The position numbers and the translations under genes were made by a program. From Inia geoffrensis (taxonomy: Eukaryota; Chordata; Mammalia; Artiodactyla; Iniidae), in NCBI GenBank assembly GCA_036417435.1, contig CM070910.1:16991501-17055500 (forward strand): a stretch of 64,000 nt of DNA, in the 5' to 3' direction. Of the stretch, positions 45,852-62,701 are shown piece by piece. Every line of letters begins with the position of its first letter. The stretch's first letter is position 1. The notes under the pieces are model-generated. The model saw nothing but the letters and a program-made list of their open reading frames with translations, made no database searches and was not told where the DNA came from.

Positions 45852-46235
45852 GTAAGGAGGAGTCGGAGTTGTAATTTGGCCAAAGTCTTCAGCTATGCCC
45901 TATTCACGTTCAAACCCCAGGTCTCCCCACTCTAAAGCCCCACAGCTCTTTGCATGATCCAGGGCGGGGAGGGGCCTAAACCTCTAAGAGCAGCAGAACA
46001 ATGGAAAGTTTAGGGTCCCTTTCTCTGACACACCAGTTTAAACTCTTTGCAATTATGTGCTGTGTGGGATGGAAAAGTAACTGATGGAAGACCTCTCTAC
46101 TCATTTCTCAACATCATCAGTTGCCTAGGTTCTTGAGAGATGTTCCTCCCTCCTAAGGATCTTAATTAAGCACCATTCACCCTGGAAAAACTCCTCTCCC
46201 TATTGCCAGTTTTCCCCAAAGCAATGAATGGCTCA

Positions 46236-46511
<276 letters not shown>

Positions 46512-46980
46512 TCAACTGCATCCCGGTTTCATCCTCAGTTCTCATAATACATTTTGAAGCCTTGGATTTTGGAAGGGAACAAATTATTTTAAAGTAAATG
46601 AGATAAAAATGAACGAGTGATATCAGAACACTTTTCTTTTCAAATCATGTATCACAGGAAGGTAAGTTTGTAGACAGAGGACATAGTTTAAATACATCAA
46701 TGCCTTTTAAGTTACCCTAAGGCCAACCAGGGAGAGGAGAGATTCAGAGCATCATGTCAAAAGCAGGGGAAGAGCAACCACAGCCTGCACATTCTATAAA
46801 GGGGGCATGGCTGGCCTATGTAGGTTCAAAGTTACAGGAAGACTGTCTTTCAATCATTATGCAGACTAAATGCTTGGTCGATAAAAATGGAAACCAAGAA
46901 AACATTTTCTACCTAAAATAAGTAGTTGACGATGAATGGCTTTAATTTACTTTTCTTTCTCTTCACTTCGCCTCCCCCCA

Positions 46981-46981
<1 letters not shown>

Positions 46982-47020
<39 letters not shown>
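46982..47020. repeat. (CA)n microsatellite
   Basis: An uninterrupted run of about 19 CA units in intron 16, likely to vary in length between individuals. Confidence 0.97.
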
Positions 47021-47024
<4 letters not shown>

Positions 47025-48043
47025 TCAATAAACCAGAAATCTGATGCCTTTTCTTGAGTCATTAAAAAAAAATTGCGGGAAGGCTGAGGGCTGCCATTCC
47101 TATTGTCCATTGACCACTTCCTGTTTGTATTTCTCACATGGAAAGCATTTTATGACAGAAATCATGGCGGAACAAGCCCTTAGATTAGAGCACCAAATTA
47201 AGAAATGCTATTTTTAAAGTGATTAATGAAAAATTAACTAATTGGAAGCAAAAGTGAAAAACCCTTTCCCCTCCCCCACACCAAAAGTGGAACATTCTAG
47301 AGTGGTGTCCTCATTGTGTGGAGGAGTCTGTGGATTTGGAATGGCCTTTGTTCTAGCCTAGCATGTTATTTTGGAAAATAATACTTACAAAATGAGGGCT
47401 CGGAGCTATCAATTACAACCCAGGAAGAGGAATCAATGCAGTTTGTCCTTGGCGAGATAGTTCAGTGTATTGCAGGGGCCAAACAGACTCCGAAGTGCTG
47501 ACCGACGGGAATAAAACAGAAGACTTGTCCCTGCCACTGCAGGAAAATGCAGACTGTGCCTGTATCTTTCGGGATGCCAGCCTCACCACACAGCAGGATA
47601 CCTGAAGTTATTATGGGGAGTGAAGGGGTCCCTTGCATTGCCTGAAAACCGCAGTTCAATCCATAAAATCATGAGGCCTATTCAAGGGGCTAGAGCCACT
47701 TTCTTCCTGAAGGATCCAATCAGCAGCTACTTGCAGGAACCCAACAAATTTAGCAAAATTCCCTAAAACTAAAAGCTAGTGTTTCCCCAGTAGGTTGTCC
47801 TTCTTCATTAGGGAGAATGAAGAGGCAGGGCACCTCTCAGATGTACTGCACACTCAAGGCCACATCCTCCCCGCACCCCATACTCACTAGAATTAACGCC
47901 AAGGCACCAAGGACGAGAAAGAAGGGGAGCTAGAATCACGAACATTCTCACAGTCAAGTAAGGGCGAAGGACTGGGCCGTGGGGCTGAAACTCCATTTGG
48001 ACATGACCTGAATTTGGACTAAAGCTCTCTCCAGCCCCATCTC

Positions 48044-48044
<1 letters not shown>

Positions 48045-48109
<65 letters not shown>
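48045..48109. repeat. (AC)n microsatellite followed by AG units
   Basis: About 32 uninterrupted AC units, then agagagaaag. It is the longest simple repeat in the window. Confidence 0.98.
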
Positions 48110-48112
<3 letters not shown>

Positions 48113-48119
48113 AGAGAAA

Positions 48120-48400
48120 GACTATGCTAAGACATTGGTGAGACATCCAGACATCAAAAGGTGCTTATGTGCGAGGACATGTGCCATTTTCTGGAGTGTA
48201 GTTACCTTGGAAAAGAAGAAGGGAAAGGAATGGGATTCTTGGATAGCAGGCCTTCCAATGGGCTTGCAACACTTATGTCTTTAAAAAACAAGCACTGAAG
48301 TAAATATGACAAAATGGTATGTGGATTTGTTTTATTTTTCTCTGTACTTTCCTGCATAGTTGAAATAATTCCTGATTAAAATTCTTATTCTTATGAAAAT
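48120..48400 (+). repeat. Decayed L1-like 3' end
   Basis: Blocks such as 'gtagttaccttggaaaag' and 'ttttatttttctctgtactttcctgcatagttgaa' follow the order of an old L1 3' region. The evidence is weak. Confidence 0.4.
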
Positions 48401-50174
48401 GATTTTGTTAAACGAGAGCTTTCATCTGGCAGACCTAGGAGAGTGGGTCTGGGGTCAGTAGAAGGAACTGCCCCGGGACAATGAGAGTCTTTTCCAAATG
48501 GAACCCCGCAGGAAGGCTGGCATTCCCCGTGCACAGATGCAGTGAGAGAAGCTGGACCCATCTGAGTGCCAAGCCATGATGCAGATGTGCCTCTTGCTCT
48601 TGTGGGGGGCTGAGCTGGAAGATGTGCAAGACCTCTCAGATCTCAGCAGCTCTCCGGATCTGTCTAGCCTGACAGAAATTTATTGTGTTCCTCTAAGGTA
48701 TCAGTTACTTAGGGTACTTCTTAAACACAATGAATTTAAAAGCGCTGAATGTAGCATCTTCTAATCCTAGGATAATCCTGCATCCAGGCTCTTGGTGCTC
48801 ACCGGCACCCCTGAGCCCTTGAAGCCTTTGTTTTAGAACCACTAAAAAGAAGTACCAATTTATGTATGCGGGATGTTCTATACAGTGGCACAGCACAGAT
48901 TCAAAATGGGATTTACGAAGAAGCAAAGAGCCTCCCTTAGACTTGTGAGTGAGCATCATGAGGGGCAAAGATTCCCTCCTATAAAATATGCCCAAGTGCA
49001 CACCTCAGGACACGATCCCAGGAGGGACAAGGAGTCTTAGCCCTTGCGGCATGACAGAGACAGACCCTGCACCTTATACTCAGAATTTAGCTTTGCTCCT
49101 GCTGTGTCTAAATGCTAAAGGAAACGCAATGGATGGAGTTTATAAACCAGCTGTTCTCAGTGGCTGAGGAAGAGCAAATGAGCCATCTTACCGAGCAGAT
49201 GTGGTCCAGGAGTCTAGATGATTGAACGTTAATTGATATTAATATAGCTGGTCGGCCATTCCAGGCACTGGGCCAGGCTCTGACACAACCTGGCCATGGA
49301 TCCCCAAGCTGTCTCCTCGGGAACTCCAATACTAAAGAGACCAGGTTATAAAGCGATATTAACTACGAAACACAATTCCCTCCAAATCTATCCCTGAAGG
49401 CAGTGTGTTTATCTAGGGTTTAGGTACCTATTTGATGGTGTGTCATCAGTTAATTTAGAGGGAGGACTTATTAAGCAGAAGTGAATTTAACTGTACTGAG
49501 ACACTTGCTTCCATGTCTCCTGGGCCTGATACATTCAGTAAAGTACAATTTTTTTCCCCACCATTCACCATGGTTTTGGTGTGTCTTTTAGCAATGGAAA
49601 TGCTATTAGCTACTGATATCCCTGAAGCAGAGCATTTGAAAGAAAATGCATTTGAATTCAGTAACTGGCAAGGATACTCCCCCCCACTTTGTGACGAATA
49701 ATTTCAGGAATATTTCTGATGTCAGACTGAAGAATAAAGAGCAAGATAAGACTGGGTTAATGGAGCAAAGGACACAGTGTATTCAAATAGACTACATGAA
49801 GGCTGTGAGCTCACTAAGTTCTCTTCATGGGTTGTAAAAATGAGCTATCATTTTAGCTGAGAAGTCGCAGCATGGAATTCTCTGCTCTACATATATCACT
49901 TGAGATTATTTCCTGCTTCTTTAACGCAAGCTGATGGATTTCATTTATTCATTAATTAACCTATTCGATCACAAGACAACTCCTCATGTGCTCTGAGAAG
50001 TAATTAACCCTTGGTGGGGCAAGATACTCCCAGTTTGTCAGTTACTCTTGTGCCCAGTTATTCTAATGACCTCCTGGAGGCTGCACATCCCACCAGCCCC
50101 CAAGGTGGCATGAACTGTGTGTCTTAAGAAAACTGCAATTCAATTCTCAGTCACTCGGAGGAGCGTTTTCCTCA

Positions 50175-52456
<2,282 letters not shown>

Positions 52457-52499
52457 TCAATACAGATTTCCTGCACAGCAAAGCTGAAGGCACTGAAGG

Positions 52500-52860
52500 G
52501 GGCTTCCCTGGTGGCACAGTGGTTAAGAATCCGCCTGCCGATGCGAGGGACCTGGGTTCGAGCCCTGGTCTGGGAAGATGCCACATGCTGTGGAGCAACT
52601 AAGCCCGTGTGCCACAACTACTGAGCCTGCGCTCTAGAGTCCGCGAGCCACAACTACTGAGCCCGTGTGCCACAACTGCTGAAGCCCGAGTGCCTAGAGC
52701 CCGTGCTCCGCAACAAGAGAAGCCACCGCAATGAGAGGCCCGCGCACCGCAACGAAGAGTAGCCCCCGCTCGCCGCAACTAGAGAAAGCCCGCGCGCAGC
52801 AACGAAGACCCAACGCAGCCAAAAATAAATAAATTTGGTAAAAAAAAAAAAAAAAAAAAA
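52500..52860 (+). mobile_element. Long CHR SINE close to the exon 14 splice site
   Basis: A forward SINE of about 360 bp with repeated 'gagcccgtgtgccacaact' units, ending in a run of about 22 As. The 14-bp duplication gaaggcactgaagg is exact at 52486-52499 and 52861-52874. It lies antisense to SASH1 and begins 71 bp upstream of exon 14 in transcript terms. Confidence 0.95.
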
Positions 52861-53084
52861 GAAGGCACTGAAGGCATCACAGGCTAGAAAGGTAGGGGCC
52901 AGAGGAGGGAGTCATGAGACACAGCCAAATGTCAGGACCAGAGCAGAGTCCCGGGGAGGATCTGAGTTTTCTGACTGTTCTCTCCCTGATCAAGCCCCTA
53001 ATCCGACAGAGGCCTCCATCACGTTATCTTTATGACCAGGGAATCCAGGTGACAGGGAGACTCCCTGATAGAGGACACCACCCT

Positions 53085-53205
53085 TAACATTCATAACCTC
53101 TCATTTGTCAGGCATACTATTTTTACCCCATTTTACAGATGAGGAAACGTAACTTGCTCAAGGCCAAATGTTTTTAAAGTAGTAAGTTTAAACTTGGTCT
53201 CTTCC
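53085..53205 (-). repeat. MIR SINE relic
   Basis: Reversed MIR fragment: 'ttgtcaggcatactatttttaccc' and 'cattttacagatgaggaaacg', followed by 'acttgctcaaggccaaatg'. Confidence 0.72.
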
Positions 53206-53884
53206 CCCATAGCATTGGACAGACACCACCACTGGACCGGTTGCACAGCATGTTTCAGGGACTGTCATTCTCTTCTCTTATTATTATTTTTTTCCTGTTT
53301 CTTAGTTGATTATTTTATTGCCCTGAGAATAATGTTTTAATCAACATTTTGTATTCATAAAAGTTATGAAGACATTAGCTTTCTTTGTCAAGCCAGGAGA
53401 GAATTACTGGCACTTCCCACTACCCGAAATGCATCAGGGAAAAATAACATTACATTATTGTGTTGAATTCTGCATAAAATGTTTCTGATTAAGGATTGGA
53501 GACTGAAAAGAAGCATCTGTCTTCTCTTTTATGAAACCCCCACTAAAATGCTAACAACAAAGGAACTGGGTTTACTATGACAAGGAAAATGGCAGGGGGC
53601 AATGCACAAAATCTATAAGACAAAAAAGTGGTCAGAGGATCGCTAATGACTACTGTTAGGTGGAGGATGCGCCCAGAGGTCAGGAGAGCAACGTGTGCGC
53701 AGCACAGCCCTAGTCCTCTCCTCTCAGTCTGCTGCACATCTTCATGAGCCCTTCCCCTTGACCTATTCCCCTCCAGTCTCCAGATCTTCTGCTGGCGTGT
53801 TTTCCCTCTCTCCTCCAACCAAAATCATTACCCTCAATTTTGTGGCACTGCTAGGCAGCAACTACTAAACAAATAGGACTCTAG

Positions 53885-53990
53885 GGCCAGCTATTTTGCA
53901 GGTCTGTCTCTGTAACAGTACCTTAAGGGTAAGAACTTGGTCTAATTTATCTTTAAACTTCCTGAACCTGACACTCAGTAAAAGCCTCAT
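53885..53990 (+). repeat. L2 LINE 3' fragment
   Basis: Forward L2 end: 'taagaacttggtctaatttatc' and 'cctgacactcagtaaaag', a diverged match. Confidence 0.5.
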
Positions 53991-54013
53991 TTTGACTCCA
54001 AGGAAATCATCTA

Positions 54014-54190
<177 letters not shown>

Positions 54191-54703
54191 TTATGTTCCA
54201 CCAAAGTGGATGGGTGTCCTTCTGTAATTCACAGCAGTTTAGCCCTCAATGACATCAGTCAAATCCATCTTTATACCCGAGTCTGACTGATTCTTTACCC
54301 AAAATGTACCTTCCTTTTTCATCTAAATCCTTGCTTCATTTTAAAGTTGTGGTTCATGTAACCATTAATTAAACACTCAAAAAGTATTTTTCATACTCAA
54401 ATAGATATTTTTGAAAAGAATCTATCTACCTTGTAGACAGAACATTTCGTTAAAGGCTTAGAGACTCTTAGTATACTCCCTCATTCAGTAATAATGCTGG
54501 ACTTCAAATGTACATCAGATACAACCCACTAGCAATGTAGTATCCGGAAGTATCATCATAGAATATTTAATCTATTTGAAGGGAAACATTTACACACACA
54601 CACACACAGCCCCCCCCCCCCCACAAAGCCCAGATTCTTATATTTCTGTTTACACAAATTACTAAAATTGGCTAATAAAATATCAACTTAGGACCCAGAT
54701 ATA

Positions 54704-54895
54704 CAGTTGACCCTTGAACAACACGGGGGTGAGGGGCGCCGACCAGCTTTGCAGTTGGCCCTCCTTATCTGCGGCTCTGCATCTGTGGATTCAGACAACC
54801 ACAGATCGTGTAGTACTGTAGCATTTACTATTGAAAAAATCCACCTATGAGTAGACCTATGCAGTTCAAAACCTGTGTTGTTCAAGGGTCAGCTG
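54704..54895. mobile_element. Tigger2/MER28-like short DNA transposon
   Basis: 192 bp with inverted ends CAGTTGACCCTTGAACAACA at the left and the complement of CAGCTGACCCTTGAACAACA at the right. TA sits directly outside each end (54702-54703 and 54896-54897), the usual target of Tigger/pogo elements. It has no transposase and is a non-autonomous relic. Confidence 0.87.
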
Positions 54896-55589
54896 TACAG
54901 CAAACATACCATTTTTCTGTCTGTAATACAATTTCCCTAAGTCACCCTATGATTTTAGCTTCTTTCACTCCTTCTGTTGTTAAAAAACAGCTGGGAAGTC
55001 CCTTTTAGATCAGAATGCTGACATCAGTGACTCAGCAGTACTTCTCACTTTTGGTGTGGACAGCCCCGCATCTGCACGTGTAACTATAGCACGCTCATTT
55101 GATTTGAGGTGCTAATAGATAAGACAGTATCACACTTTAAAAAGCCTGCAGTCAGAACGGTTTACTGGCCCAAAGAGAACACATTCTGGCATATTATTAC
55201 ACAGCCATGTGAACGCAAAACCATCTAACGGCAACCTGTTATTTGCATAATGCCGAATCATCAGAAGGGCTTTGATGAGACTCTGCGGGGGCCCTGCAAA
55301 CATTTAAGGACAATAGAAAGGGCAGCTTCTGATCCAAAACACACTTCTGCCTTACATTTAAGGAAAGCGAGCAAACAACCGCAACAACTACAGAGGGTGC
55401 ATCATTAGGAGGTTACTGAAGCTGCAAAGGATGAATTCCTGAGGCTTTCATTCCTCTTTTCTGAATCATAAAATAAGCCACCTTTGCAATTAAAATTTTT
55501 CAAATGCTTCTGGAAAAAACCTCCCAGTCTGAAAAACAGCAAATACCAGATACACACCTCTGATACAGTACGTTCACAAATGCTTTTTA

Positions 55590-55690
55590 AAAGTTATTAA
55601 TTTATTCATCACATATTTATTGATAACAAGAAGAGGTGCTATTTCAGAGGCTGGGCATATAGCAGGAACAGAGCAGATAAAAATCCTTAC
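55590..55690 (-). repeat. L2 LINE fragment
   Basis: Reversed L2 end: 'tttattcatcacatatttattgataac' and 'gaggctgggcatatagcaggaacag'. Confidence 0.6.
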
Positions 55691-56532
55691 TAAAACAGTC
55701 GGTGTCTTTGCTAGAAAGTTTTTTTTTTTAAAGGCTTACAACGTTAATTTCCTCTCTCTAAAAAGCATTATAATGATCCCTTTTTTTTTTTGATTATGTG
55801 CAACGACCGCTTTAAAAAAAAACAGAACTAAAACTACAAGACATCTATATAGTAGTAAAATTATAGAAAAATCCTCAAAATGACATGAAAGTTCTATGCT
55901 CATGACCCACAAAGCAGAAGACCCCGGGAATGTGAGTTTATAAGAGCTCTTAGGAGATGTTTCAATTTGGGGGGAAAGCCGACTAAAATAAAGTGCTTTA
56001 ATTCGTGGCACTGCTTTCACTGGCATAATGTCTGTCTCACTCGCGCGTGCATAGCTTGCTTCGTGGCTGGGCAGAAATATAGAATCGCCATCACTCCCAC
56101 ACCCACAGGGACAAGAAACGAAAAGATTAAGGAAAATATTCGTGGAGAAGAGACACTGGAGGCAGCCAGACTTCCCCTGCAGGTCTAACCGGCCACAGTT
56201 TCTCAACCTGAGCACTCTCAGCGTTTTGCATGGTTAATTCTTTGTTTCCATGGACTGTCCTGCACATCATAAGATGCATCCCTGACCTCTATCCTCTAGA
56301 TGCCGGTAGCACCCAACACCACCCCACTCTAACCCACTGCCACTATTAAAAATGCCCCTAGCCAATGCCCCTGAGGTTGGTGAGGGAGCAAAATCAACAC
56401 CCCCCGACACACACCCAATACCCCACGAGAACCACTGTAATAAGCTGAAGATGTGCAGGCTTTGAAGCACAGCGCGGGAGGCTGGCTAGCTGGTTCGAAC
56501 AGGGGGATGCTTGGTTTTTTAGCTCACCATGT

Positions 56533-56546
56533 CCACCAGAGGGCAG
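56533..56546 (+). promoter_or_regulatory. CTCF-type motif in intron 12
   Basis: ccaccagagggcag fits the 14-position core CCASYAGRKGGCRS without a mismatch. It lies outside any recognised repeat. The core points in the opposite direction to SASH1 transcription. Binding is inferred from the motif alone. Confidence 0.6.
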
Positions 56547-57129
56547 CAGCTGAGCAAAAATGCCTGCTTTCCCTGCTGTTCTATTTGGTAGATAAAGCAG
56601 CATTACCTACGTATTTCATAAGTAGACTAACAGCTCACAAACGGAGACTTCAACAGACTACAGAATGCATACTATTAAGGTGCCAGAGGAGAGCGTTTTG
56701 AAAATCTAACGGTCAAAATTACCTCAGGCCCAGCCTTCCAAGTGTCTTTATTCCCTCCACCCATAAAAATAAGACCCATAAAAAGAAGGTTATGTTCCTA
56801 GAGATGAACTTATAGAATTGGGGAAGGGAGTGGTGTCAATTCTGTGATGTCTTAAAGTCTGCAGATAGGGCTGGTTAGTGAACACACCCCCGCAGAAACA
56901 CGATTACTGTGTAAGTCTTGCAGCCCGGAAGCACTTTCTGACTCTACTTCTCAGACTTGCTACGCGCTCCTAAGAACAACTTGTGCTACATTTATTTGAA
57001 AAGTCGACTGTCTAAGAAAACCTGAGTGTCTTTTTAAGGTTTGATTCTGGTGATGTCCATTTTGGAGCAAGGAATATTTTAGAAAATAAAATCCTTCCTT
57101 TGTGTTCTAATTTTTAGTGCTTATTGCAT

Positions 57130-57270
57130 TAAAGAATAATCATTTCTTTACATGTCGGTCTTTTTCTCTCATCTGTACATAGAAGTGAGGGCCTGTTTTG
57201 TATTCCCAGCACCAAACCTGGTGCTTGGGTGACCCTAAGCGCTTAATAAATATTTGCTGAATCCAATGTC
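57130..57270 (+). repeat. L2 LINE 3' end
   Basis: Forward L2 end: 'gcacc aaacctggtgcttgg' type block followed by 'gcgcttaataaatatttgctgaat', characteristic of the L2 terminus. Confidence 0.75.
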
Positions 57271-57403
57271 TGTCTACATAAACCAAGCATGGTCCTGGAG
57301 CCTGGTTAATGCCTGTGAATATATTTAGCACCATTTAAAATCTCAGACCAACAATCCTCAGCTTTTCTTGTTGTTGGGAAGAACCAAGGGGGTTTTTTGC
57401 TCA

Positions 57404-59641
<2,238 letters not shown>

Positions 59642-60789
59642 TTATGCTAAGATCATCCAGCAGTGCACCAACCCAACACACGTCCCCTTTGTAGGATGTC
59701 ACTGAACCACAAACGTGTTACAGGATGACAGTAAGAGACGAGAAATGATGAAGAAAACAAATACATGTGATTCATGTTATAAGGAGACGCCACTCATTTT
59801 GCCCTTCCACAGGCCACTGGAACTGTGCCTACACCAGAGGTTCAGAGTCCCCTTCACAGGCAAAAACCAACTGGTTAAAAAAGGAAAATACACCAACCTA
59901 AAAACCATACATGTGTTAAGTGCTCTAAGATTCCCTGTCTCTTAGCAACAAAATTTCCCTTCCAGACCCCTTAATATCGGCTGCATACAGTAGTGATAAT
60001 GAGGGAACATGTATTAGGGAACCCATGTGCTCAGAGTGGTCTTGGAAACCCTGATGTGAAGTCCTACAGCCCTGCCACTGACAGCAGGCTTTTCTGAGGG
60101 ACTCTTGTTTTGTTTAGTTTTAAATCACTGAGATGGAGGGAAAAAGGTTATGTTTAGAGTAGAGTCCAATCAGGCCAAGAGGATTACTCACTCATTGCTT
60201 CCCTGACCTAGCCAAAAATGCTGATAACTCTCCCATCTAACTGCCCAACTTAAATACTTATGACCCTTTCCTCAGAGTGTGTGAAATAAAGACACCACGT
60301 TTGCCCAAAAAGAAAAAGATTGATTCCGTGACTGTCTCTGACCACACTACTTTAATTTCAATAGGAAAAACACTGATAGAATGAAAACTTCACTGTCCTT
60401 TTGGTTCGTTTCAAACTTTATGGAACTGCTTATGTTTCAGTGCTTTTATATTTCCAGAACTTGGTTTGAATTCTCTGTTGTTTTTCTAGCAAAAGCTACT
60501 CAAGCACCACCTCCCCCCGCCAACCCCCAAATCTTTAAGAAAAAGGAGAAAATTCGAAGCACATTAATTTTTGTTATCACCGATTATCTTCTTAAGCAAT
60601 TGGTAATAAAATGTGAATCACAGATTTGGGTGCCAATATTTTGTATTACCCGTTTCTCAGAGAACTCTAGTTAACAGCTATTAAAAGGAAGAAATGAACA
60701 GAAAAGCACAACATATACTATAAACACTGCTTTTTTAAAATAAATACGCCTTAGATACATATTAACTGAACTGAGAAAGTAGAAACATC

Positions 60790-61005
60790 CAGGAAGGAAA
60801 GTGCCTAGGCTTTTTGGAATCACACAGATAGGGACCCAAATCCTGGTTCTACCACTTAACTTGCTGTGTGACCACAGGTAGAGTACTGAACTCTCTGAGC
60901 TTTGGTTTCTTCATTAGTAAAATGCTATCTGTAGCCTATATTTGAGACTTCTAGCACATTGCCTGGCACAAAGCAGACACTCTAGGAATGTTGGTTTCTT
61001 CCATT
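60790..61005 (+). repeat. MIR SINE relic
   Basis: A well-preserved forward MIR: 'tcctggttctaccacttaacttgctgtgtgacc', then 'tttggtttcttcattagtaaaatg', then 'gcacattgcctggcacaaagcagacactc'. Confidence 0.85.
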
Positions 61006-62580
61006 ACTTTTCATTAGGGCCACACTGAGAATTTGGTAGCTTGTCCTGACAATTGTTACATTGACGTTTAGGCTTAGTCAACATTCTAAATATGCAAATG
61101 AAGAACTGGAGCTTAGTTCTGGGCCTTATAATTCTGGGAGCTCCAAATGTAAAACCAGAGCAATCCCAGGAATGGGCCAAAAAGTGAAAGATAGCAGGTG
61201 TAGCAGAAGGAATGGTCAGGAGATACAGAAGTGTTGTATTTCAGGATAACCGACATTCAGGATATCACACAGCTGTTTTTCTCCTTCAGCAAAGCTGTTG
61301 CTGCTGTTTTAAATTATCAACCACAGACATAACTTTCAATGGACATTATTCTCATTTTATATAAAAATATCAATGGACAATCTGATTTCCCTTACAGTCA
61401 ACTTAACTGGACCTATATCTACTCTATAAAAAAGAGAAAGACCTCTGTAAACAAACACACTCACCAAATCCCCTAATCTGCAAGCAATGTTATGACCATC
61501 TCTCAAGGCTAATTTTTAACTTTAACTTTCCCTTTGCAGCTTATAGTGCCCAATAAATTTTCTCATTTTTGCAAAGGCAGTCATTTTATTCCAGTTCCTC
61601 TCCTGTGACTCAGGGCTCCACAGACACAGTATGGCGTCCAGATGCCTCATCATTTTACGGCTTTTGTACTTCCCTGCTTTGAATTCCAACACCGACTGCA
61701 GCACTGCAGCCCAGCATGCTATTTCTGATGCATATGAAATAACTGACAAAGAATTTATGTGGAAACTACAACTGCAATAAATTAGAAGCTCATTTATGTC
61801 TTCATATGACTGCTGCATGCACTGTCTCCTAAAATAAGAAGTTTAGAGGAAAGAGTGGACTGGTTTTCTTAACTACCAACTAAAACCTCTCCCAGTGACA
61901 TGCTAAGATATTTGGAACTGATTCTTCTTTATCAATGGAGGATGAACAAAATATAACCGTCAGCGCCACTTGAACTAATCTCTAACTTTTTCTGTAATGT
62001 CAGGTAGTTCTTGAAGCAGCACTCTTTCAACGGAGAAAACAAGAGAGAATAGTAAAAAGAATGTAAACCAATCTTTGGTGGTCTACATGAATAAAGCTTA
62101 AATAAGGCTTTTCAAGTTCAAACATCTCCTGTACAGATAATTACAAGAACATTTTAGATAGATGCTTGTGGATGAGAAGAACCAATCAATGGAATGGTCA
62201 TGCAGCTGAAAACACGTTTTGGGGGGGTTTGGATTTTTTTTTTTAATGGACAAAATTCCAAAGTGTCATGCATGTCTGTTTCCCCAAACAAAAATTGAAT
62301 GACCAAATAAAAAGCAAAACAAGCGACCGTTTCCAGTGAGTACAAAGCATTGTCATTTCCCTGAGGTTTCATCAAGCAAATATGGCATTTTTTGAAAGAC
62401 AAAAAGATCAAGGTTGAAGAGTAAAGGAAACTATACTTTTGAATAAAATGAAAGAGATATATGACAAGAGGAAAGGAAAACAATTTTTAAGTAAACCAAG
62501 TAAAGAAATGATTTTAATCCCTTAAAAAAAACCCCAAAAAACAAAAAACCCTCTTCTGTTGTTAAAACACTTATATTCTG

Positions 62581-62701
62581 GGACCTCCCTGGTGGTCCAG
62601 TGGTTAACACGTCAAGCTTCCACTGCAGGGGGCACAGGTTCGATCCCTGGTCGGGGAACTAAGATCCCAACATGCTGCACAGTGCGGCCAAAAGAAAAAG
62701 A
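62581..62701 (+). mobile_element. Short tRNA-derived SINE (CHR-1-like)
   Basis: A forward short SINE ('ggacctccctggtggtccag', 'ggttcgatccctggtcgggg', 'ctaagatccc') with a tail of mixed A and G. The flanks acttatattc (62569-62578) and acttacattc (62702-62711) match at 9 of 10 positions. Confidence 0.88.

Noticed and set aside
55736..56215. A 159-codon minus-strand frame in intron 12
   Set aside because: It has no domain, no splice sites in phase with SASH1 and low-complexity F/L-rich ends. It is probably a chance frame.
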